A stretch of 60,191 nucleotides of DNA from an uncultured Erythrobacter sp. (GTDB lineage: Bacteria; Pseudomonadota; Alphaproteobacteria; Sphingomonadales; Sphingomonadaceae). The notes beneath the pieces are model-generated. The model did no database searches and was not told where the DNA came from. It saw only the letters and a program-made list of their open reading frames with translations. The DNA is taken from contig CALLQC010000003.1 in NCBI GenBank assembly GCA_938015255.1, positions 1 through 60,191 of the forward strand. Direction: 5' to 3'. The translations under genes and the position numbers were made by a program. The first letter of the stretch is position 1, and each line of letters begins with the position of its first letter. Positions 54,884 to 60,191 of the stretch are shown one piece after another.

Positions 54884-57800
54884 ATGCCTTCGAACTGGAG
54901 AATCCGCATCGGGCCGGGAAAGGATCGGACGTTTGACGTCCACCTTGACTATCATGGCGCGCAAAAAGGCGGTCACGGATTTTCCAGGCATTTTCCCGAC
55001 CATCTTTCCGGTTTGGAGATCGACGGTGTCGGCGCAGGCAGGCGCAGGAGGAAACTTCCGCTCGCCGAAATCCCTGCCGCTGATGATGACACGCGCTCAA
55101 TTGATGAACAGCTGGCCGCTGCAGTCACGCTCGATGATGTCAGCAAAGTGGGAAAGGAGTTGTTCGAAAAGCTCTTCCACGGCGAAGACGATGTGTCGCC
55201 TCTCTCCTCTTTTAGAACGCTTTACAGCACACTTGAGCAGCAGCAGAACGGGGACGAAAACTGCATCATCCTTTGGATAGACAGCAGCGAGGCGGGCGAG
55301 CTCAGAGGTATCCCTTGGGAAGCGCTGTGGGACCCCGGCAAGAAAACGTTTCTGGCAACCGATGTAAACGCCAACATCGTTCGCGCGCTTGACCCTGCAT
55401 ATGAAGGGGCGCGGCTCGAAAACCCTATTCCCGGCAAGATCCGAATGCTCGTGGCGGTTGCCAATCCCACTGCGGATCTCGCGACCGGCACCGAAATAGC
55501 AAACATAAAGGGATTGCTCGAAAAGCTCAGGGCGCAAGGCGAGGAGCTGTTCGACCTCAGGGTTATCGAGCAGGCCACCAGGTCAAACCTTGGCGATGAA
55601 ATCGCCGACTGGGCACCGCATATCGTCCATTACATCGGTCATGGCGGCTTCGAAGATGAAGAGGGCTTGATCTACCTGCATGACGAAGACGATCCGGACC
55701 ACAAGGATGCCGTAAGCGCAGAGACATTGCGGCAGATGCTGCAGACAAATCGCCCCTGGATGGTGGTGCTCAACAGCTGTCTGGGCGGCACGTCTTCGCG
55801 GTTCGATCCATTTTCCGGCGCAGCACAGAACCTGCGTCTGCTCGACATCCCGTTCGTGATTGCGATGCAATATTCGATCTCGGACGATGCGGCGATCGCC
55901 TTTTCCCGGCGGCTCTATTCCCAGCTTGCAAAGGGCCGGCCGGTCGCACGCGCGGTCAGCGATGCACGCGGAGCTATCGCCACTCTTAAATATGAAGATG
56001 CGCGGATCGAGCTGGTCACGCCGGTTCTGTATGCGACTGACAAATATGATCGCCTTCCGCTCGCGCAGCTCGTCGTCCCGCCGCCTGTGGTCGACGATGC
56101 CGGAGCCGGCGGCGATAGCGAAAAAGAGGGGCGGGCTGATCGCTGGCTGGGTCGCACGGCAGCGATTGCGGGCATTCTTGGCCTCCCGATTGCGGCGATT
56201 GGCCTGTACCTTTCCATAGGAGCACTGGGAGAAGAGGCTGCAGATGACCCTGCTGCCGATGCAAATGCCGGGGAGAGTGCAACCAATGGCTCGCAAAACC
56301 CTGATGGCGGGCGCGGAAGCGCAGGCGATCGCGGCGATACAGCGACCTCCGGAGATACCAATTCCGGCGGCAGTCAGGCCGGATATGACCCTTACATAGG
56401 GGGCAGTTCCGGGGGTGGGGGCGGCCGCGGCCCCGCGTCGACTGGAGGAGGCGATCCGGAATTTTACGTGTGCCCTGACGGGACCGAAGTCGGGTGGGAC
56501 GAGGCATGTCCCGACATAAGCGGTGTCCCTGTCGTGATTGAGAGGGTCAGCGGCTATCAGCGCGATCCTCGCGCGGATGTAAACCCGAACTACACTCCGC
56601 CCGGCACAGCGGCGTACCCAGCCCCGCCTCCACCGCCCCCTCCGCCAACTCCGCCGCCTCCGCCACCTCCGCCGCCCTGCAATACGGGCCCGTTCATTCT
56701 GTTTTTCGATCACCAAAGCGCGCAGATCACACCTCAAGGCAGCGCCATTATCGACAATGCCTTGGCAGCGATTGGCAATTGCGGGCGCGCTTCAATCATG
56801 GTTGCCGGGCATGACGACGCCGATGGATCGATGCAGGAAAGCCTGCGGATCTCACAGGAACGCAGCGCCCGCGTTATCGAGGCTTTATCGAGGCGCGGCG
56901 TCGATCCCGCACGTGTTGCAAGCGAGGCATTCGGCGAGAGCATGCTGCGGGTTCCGACTGCAGACGGGGTTCGCGAAGCCCAGAACCGTCGGGTTGAAAT
57001 CACCTTCGGGCCTCCGCCCCCGCCAACCGAGGCTGAAATACTGGCACAAGCCGCAGAACGCCGCTGGTCGGCGATCCAAAGGCTCGGCGAGGCAATCGAA
57101 AGCCTGGGCGATGTGCGCCGCTCTGACCCGGGCAACACTCTTTTCCCTCTTACGGACGAGAACGCCGGCGAAAGCTACTGGGATGTCAGCAAACGGCTGG
57201 AGAATGAAGCCGAAACGCTATGGGATGCGGAATACGGCACGGTTTATGCTGACCGCGCCGCGTATGAGGCGAGCACCCGCGAGATCGAAGCCATGCGCGC
57301 CCGCATCATCCGCTACCGGACGGTGTATGAAAGGGCGGCACGTGAAAGGCGCAGCCGATTGGCTGAAGATTTCGGCTCCATCATCATTGCCATGCATGAT
57401 CGCAGAGATCTGGTGCTCGAAATCACTTCGCCATACGCACCGGGTCAGGATCGACTCCAGGCGCTTTGCGAAGGACTGAAACTTCGCGATGATTTGCTGA
57501 CCCGCATTGAAAGGGCAGCCTATCTTTTCTCCACCTTCGAAGTGCGCGAAGACACAGCAGCAGCGTGCGATCAATCGCCGAGTGAAGACGACGCAAGTGT
57601 CCAATGGCAGGATCCAGACTATTCTGCAGTCATCGCAGAGGGCGGCCATCCGATTACCGTGGAACGAATTGAAGTGCGCACAAGCGAGCGCATTTTTGCC
57701 GAGCCTGCCTATGCCGATATCCCCCTTGGCTCCCGGATCGAACTGCGCCTGAGGATCGAAGACGCAAAATTCGGCCACTTCGAACGCCGAACTGCATCAC

Positions 57801-58237
57801 TGAAACCGGAGGGCGAAACCATAGCAGCCCGTGTTTCAGACTGGCTTGATGAGGGGCAAACGCGCCATGCAGCGCGATTGGCCGAGAAGTGCCGTGCAAC
57901 CGGCCTGTTCTGCAATGATACAGACGCGAGATTGGCAAACACACTCGCGCTTGAAGCCCCGCCCAGTCCCGCAAATTCGGGCAGCCTGGAAATTCAGCTG
58001 GCGACCGCGCGGCTTGCGTCGACCGAACAGGCGATTGCAGCCAGCATGGACACGCGAGCACGGCTCACCGCGACACTGTGCCGTGCGCCCTGGATGCCGA
58101 TCGCCGCAGGTCAAGCCACCGCATCGCAAGGCACAGAGATCAGCGTGAAGCCAAATACGGTCACATTCTTCCTGGATCGATGCGTACCGCTGATGGAGCG
58201 GCAGACCACCATCACCGGTCAGGACAGAGAACCTTGA
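54884..58237 (+). CDS. CHAT protease fused to a transmembrane helix and OmpA-like domain
   Basis: The 1117-residue protein joins parts not usually seen together. About residues 80-390 form a CHAT domain, a clan CD cysteine protease related to caspases and separase, with the catalytic His in HYIGHGG (H253) and Cys in LNSCLGG (C299). A basic patch GRRRRKLP lies near residue 52. One helix (AIAGILGLPIAAIGLYLS, about 426-446) follows, then a Gly/Asn-rich stretch, a small Cys-containing segment (FYVCPDG), a polyproline linker (about 580-600) and an OmpA-like peptidoglycan-binding domain (about 603-709: FFDHQSAQITPQGSAIID and RISQERSARVIEALSRRGV). The last 400 residues are helical and unassigned. 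The expected topology is CHAT inside and OmpA in the periplasm. It is followed by a hydrolase gene in 46 bases. Known bacterial CHAT proteins act in defence and cell-death systems; a similar role here is inference. Confidence 0.85.
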   Translation: MPSNWRIRIGPGKDRTFDVHLDYHGAQKGGHGFSRHFPDHLSGLEIDGVGAGRRRRKLPLAEIPAADDDTRSIDEQLAAAVTLDDVSKVGKELFEKLFHGEDDVSPLSSFRTLYSTLEQQQNGDENCIILWIDSSEAGELRGIPWEALWDPGKKTFLATDVNANIVRALDPAYEGARLENPIPGKIRMLVAVANPTADLATGTEIANIKGLLEKLRAQGEELFDLRVIEQATRSNLGDEIADWAPHIVHYIGHGGFEDEEGLIYLHDEDDPDHKDAVSAETLRQMLQTNRPWMVVLNSCLGGTSSRFDPFSGAAQNLRLLDIPFVIAMQYSISDDAAIAFSRRLYSQLAKGRPVARAVSDARGAIATLKYEDARIELVTPVLYATDKYDRLPLAQLVVPPPVVDDAGAGGDSEKEGRADRWLGRTAAIAGILGLPIAAIGLYLSIGALGEEAADDPAADANAGESATNGSQNPDGGRGSAGDRGDTATSGDTNSGGSQAGYDPYIGGSSGGGGGRGPASTGGGDPEFYVCPDGTEVGWDEACPDISGVPVVIERVSGYQRDPRADVNPNYTPPGTAAYPAPPPPPPPPTPPPPPPPPPCNTGPFILFFDHQSAQITPQGSAIIDNALAAIGNCGRASIMVAGHDDADGSMQESLRISQERSARVIEALSRRGVDPARVASEAFGESMLRVPTADGVREAQNRRVEITFGPPPPPTEAEILAQAAERRWSAIQRLGEAIESLGDVRRSDPGNTLFPLTDENAGESYWDVSKRLENEAETLWDAEYGTVYADRAAYEASTREIEAMRARIIRYRTVYERAARERRSRLAEDFGSIIIAMHDRRDLVLEITSPYAPGQDRLQALCEGLKLRDDLLTRIERAAYLFSTFEVREDTAAACDQSPSEDDASVQWQDPDYSAVIAEGGHPITVERIEVRTSERIFAEPAYADIPLGSRIELRLRIEDAKFGHFERRTASLKPEGETIAARVSDWLDEGQTRHAARLAEKCRATGLFCNDTDARLANTLALEAPPSPANSGSLEIQLATARLASTEQAIAASMDTRARLTATLCRAPWMPIAAGQATASQGTEISVKPNTVTFFLDRCVPLMERQTTITGQDREP

Positions 58238-58283
58238 ACCCAGCGGCAATGCGCCGAGAATCCGCAAGGCAGGAGCACTGAAA

Positions 58284-60191
58284 ATGGCAATTGAAATCGG
58301 CAGAGGCGTCAGCTTTGAAGCTGGCGAGGATTTCACCATTGAAAATGCCGGTATAGGCGGGCGCCGAAGCAGGCGTTCTGCGCTCAACACCGGAAGCGAA
58401 GAGGCTGATGTCGATCTGGCCCTGCGCGATGCTGATTTCGAACTGGCTGCCGATATCAATGTCATTCCCGCCCGCTCACCCAGCAGGAGCCGGCGAAGCA
58501 CCGCAGATATCGCTTCGTCTCCACAACTCGAAGTCGACCTCCAGGAAGAGCAGGGCGCGGTCCTCCTAATCGAGCAACAGGGCGGCGTATTCCGCTGGAG
58601 CTGGCCGGAAGAATATCAGGAACCCCAGCGGGGTCGCCGCAGTACCGGGACCGCAAAAACTGCGGTGTTTGACCTTTCGCCCGGCGAACTTGCAAACGAT
58701 GATCCATCAGGAGAAAAGCCGCGCCAGCGCCGGGGCCTCTCGCTGGGCGGATGGATTGGCGACAAGCTGATCGAACCCATCCGGGTCCGCGTGCTTCGCT
58801 TCGTTGCCGAGAAAGCCATTGATAAGGCCATCGCGAAAATTGAAGGCGATCTGGTTGAGCAGCCACTGACGCTGAATGCTGATACGGGCGCCTGGGAGCC
58901 GGGCCTGCCGACCTTGCCGACAGAGCGCCGGAATAAGGTGCTGTTGATGGTTCACGGCACCTTTTCGACCACTGAGGGAAGCTTTGGCGGGATCGCTCAA
59001 ACCGAGCTTGGCCGATCCTTCCTTTCGCGCGCCTTGCAGGATTACGACGCGATCATTGGATTTGATCACAAAACGCTCGCCAAAACCCCAATGGAGAACG
59101 CGTCCGCGATCCTGCAGGAACTCGCCAAGCTGCCGGATGAGACCGAAATCGATGCTATCGCATTCAGTCGCGGGGGATTGGTGCTGCGCGCAGTCGAGCT
59201 GGCAGCGGGTGAAGACGGCAGACAACTGGACTTTGATCGCGCAGTGTTCGTTGGTTGCACCAATTCAGGCACCTTGCTCGCCAATCCGGAAAACTGGCAC
59301 GCGCTGGTCGATCTTTACACGACCATTGCTGTTGCGGCAGTGAAAGCGATTTCCAGCGCAGCAGGCTTTGGCGGCTTCAACCCTGCCAGTTTCGTGATCA
59401 AAACCATCGGGCGTTTCGTCAAGGTGCTGCCAGAGGTTGCGATTGATGACGGTAAAATTCCCGGCCTCCAAGCAATGCAGCCTGGCAGCGATCTGCTGGC
59501 AGAAATTGCAACGCCCGCCGCCTCGCTTGAGAGATATCGAGCCATCACATCTGATTTCCGCCCGGTCCTGGATGTCAAGCGCGGCCTTACTGCCGAAGTG
59601 GTGGAGTTCATCGGCAATCGGATCGGTGACCGGTTTTTCAACGAGGCGAATGATTTGGTCGTCAACACCGCATCCATGACCAGGTTCGGCCAAGCAGGCA
59701 CTCTGCCGAGCAGCCAGGTGAAAGTCTTGGAGCGTGGGACGCAGATCTATCATACGATCTATTTCACCGAGCCAAGCACTATTGAGGCGGCAGCCGGTTT
59801 TCTGTTTCCCGAAGATGAGGCCACTGCCGAGGCACCACTAGCATCTCCGCCGCCATCGCCGCCCCCGACCTCCCCGGCGCCGCGGCGTCGCCGGAGTCGG
59901 CGAAGCGCTAGCCCCCGGCCCGCTGCTCCCCCGCAGACGGTCGGCCACACTCCGTCAGCCTTGCCCGGTTTGCCAGAGGCGGATTTCGCGTCCGATGGTT
60001 CAGCGCAATGGGACGGCATGGAAGAAACGGCAGCGCCGGATGATGCAGCTGCGCCGGTGCAATGTCATTTTGCCGCCCAGATGGAGGCCGACCCGCCCGT
60101 TTCCCGCCCGGTGAAGTTGGGGGTGACGATTTCTCCCGAAACGATCGAACTGGTCGCTGGCCAGACGATGGATACGACATCCGCTCCTGCC
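58284..60191 (+). CDS. Large alpha/beta-hydrolase-like protein (partial), partner of the CHAT gene
   Basis: At least 636 residues are visible; the gene continues past the window. AGGAG lies nine bases before the ATG. The N-terminal 200 residues are charged and contain no clear fold. A hydrolase domain spans about 215-500: the oxyanion turn VHGTF (H224) and the nucleophile elbow AFSRGG (S295), a Ser-Arg-Gly-Gly form seen in DUF7379-type and PGAP1/lipase-like proteins. The acid and His are not assigned with confidence. A Pro/Ser/Arg-rich linker (about 510-560) and a beta-like C-terminal segment (KLGVTISPETIEL) follow. Arg-Arg-Ser motifs recur: RRSRRSA at 27-33 and 536-542, SRRST at 69-73, GRRST at 117-121. 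Co-transcription with the CHAT gene is likely; a lipase, esterase or thioesterase effector is plausible but not shown. Confidence 0.75.
   Translation, partial: MAIEIGRGVSFEAGEDFTIENAGIGGRRSRRSALNTGSEEADVDLALRDADFELAADINVIPARSPSRSRRSTADIASSPQLEVDLQEEQGAVLLIEQQGGVFRWSWPEEYQEPQRGRRSTGTAKTAVFDLSPGELANDDPSGEKPRQRRGLSLGGWIGDKLIEPIRVRVLRFVAEKAIDKAIAKIEGDLVEQPLTLNADTGAWEPGLPTLPTERRNKVLLMVHGTFSTTEGSFGGIAQTELGRSFLSRALQDYDAIIGFDHKTLAKTPMENASAILQELAKLPDETEIDAIAFSRGGLVLRAVELAAGEDGRQLDFDRAVFVGCTNSGTLLANPENWHALVDLYTTIAVAAVKAISSAAGFGGFNPASFVIKTIGRFVKVLPEVAIDDGKIPGLQAMQPGSDLLAEIATPAASLERYRAITSDFRPVLDVKRGLTAEVVEFIGNRIGDRFFNEANDLVVNTASMTRFGQAGTLPSSQVKVLERGTQIYHTIYFTEPSTIEAAAGFLFPEDEATAEAPLASPPPSPPPTSPAPRRRRSRRSASPRPAAPPQTVGHTPSALPGLPEADFASDGSAQWDGMEETAAPDDAAAPVQCHFAAQMEADPPVSRPVKLGVTISPETIELVAGQTMDTTSAPA

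Noticed and set aside
56620-56685. Simple CCGCC-type repeat resembling a repeat array
   Set aside because: It simply encodes the polyproline linker; no CRISPR-like spacing or other repeat function.
55583-56737. 384-codon minus-strand frame inside the CHAT gene
   Set aside because: Antisense to the CHAT and linker regions. Its Arg-rich start mirrors the polyproline codons on the other strand.
58284-60191. Hydrolase as a TIR or NACHT-type defence protein
   Set aside because: No P-loop or TIR motif is visible; HGTF and FSRGG fit an alpha/beta hydrolase better.

Overview
The window is about 60 kb of GC-rich, densely coded chromosome, most probably from a marine or aquatic alphaproteobacterium of the Sphingomonadales, near Erythrobacter/Altererythrobacter (family Erythrobacteraceae). 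This rests on gene content and sequence style: a giant NAD-dependent glutamate dehydrogenase, a CYP153-type P450, an exported amidohydrolase pair beside a POT peptide transporter, and rpe-heparinase-purH in one run. It was not tested by a database search. No rRNA, CRISPR array, insertion sequence or phage gene was seen. One tRNA gene (Leu-UAA) is present.

Layout. 1-9.4 kb: acyl-CoA synthetase (cut by the window start), M23 peptidase, a ferritin-like DUF455 protein, Bcp peroxiredoxin and glnE, all on the minus strand; then, on plus, an M28 lipoprotein peptidase and an agmatine-deiminase-like enzyme. 9.4-19.4 kb: DUF1223 protein, TSUP permease and thrS (minus); a small autoregulated-looking operon of three membrane proteins plus an XRE repressor; PhoD phosphatase; hydrolase, TPR protein and luciferase-like monooxygenase. 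19.5-31.6 kb: NAD-glutamate dehydrogenase, FAD ferredoxin-reductase-like enzyme, QueG, a NatA/NatB-like ABC exporter, CYP153-like P450, MsrB and a PilZ protein. 31.7-42.6 kb: tRNA-Leu, a cation/proton antiporter with a Trk domain, IHF-beta, and a GntR regulator divergent from a peptide-uptake and processing run (POT transporter, two amidohydrolases, FKBP isomerase, NnrU); then MlaA, a crotonase and a small exported protein with a strong terminator. 42.6-54.6 kb: dxs, a Zur-like regulator, msrA with a tiny partner gene, purH, a heparinase-like protein, rpe, DUF2141, a possible Tam41-like nucleotidyltransferase beside a lipid kinase, and an M20 amidohydrolase.

54.6-60.2 kb is different. After an AT-rich 270-bp gap comes an 1117-residue protein that joins a CHAT (caspase/separase-like) protease with an intact His/Cys dyad to a transmembrane helix, a polyproline linker and an OmpA-like peptidoglycan-binding domain. 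Forty-six bases later is a large alpha/beta-hydrolase-like protein (HGTF and FSRGG motifs) that runs off the window. The hydrolase carries a recurring Arg-Arg-Ser motif in its flexible regions, including the same seven residues near the N-terminus and in the C-terminal linker. A membrane-anchored protease that senses the envelope and cuts a partner hydrolase is an attractive but untested model. This pair is the best candidate for an undescribed system here.
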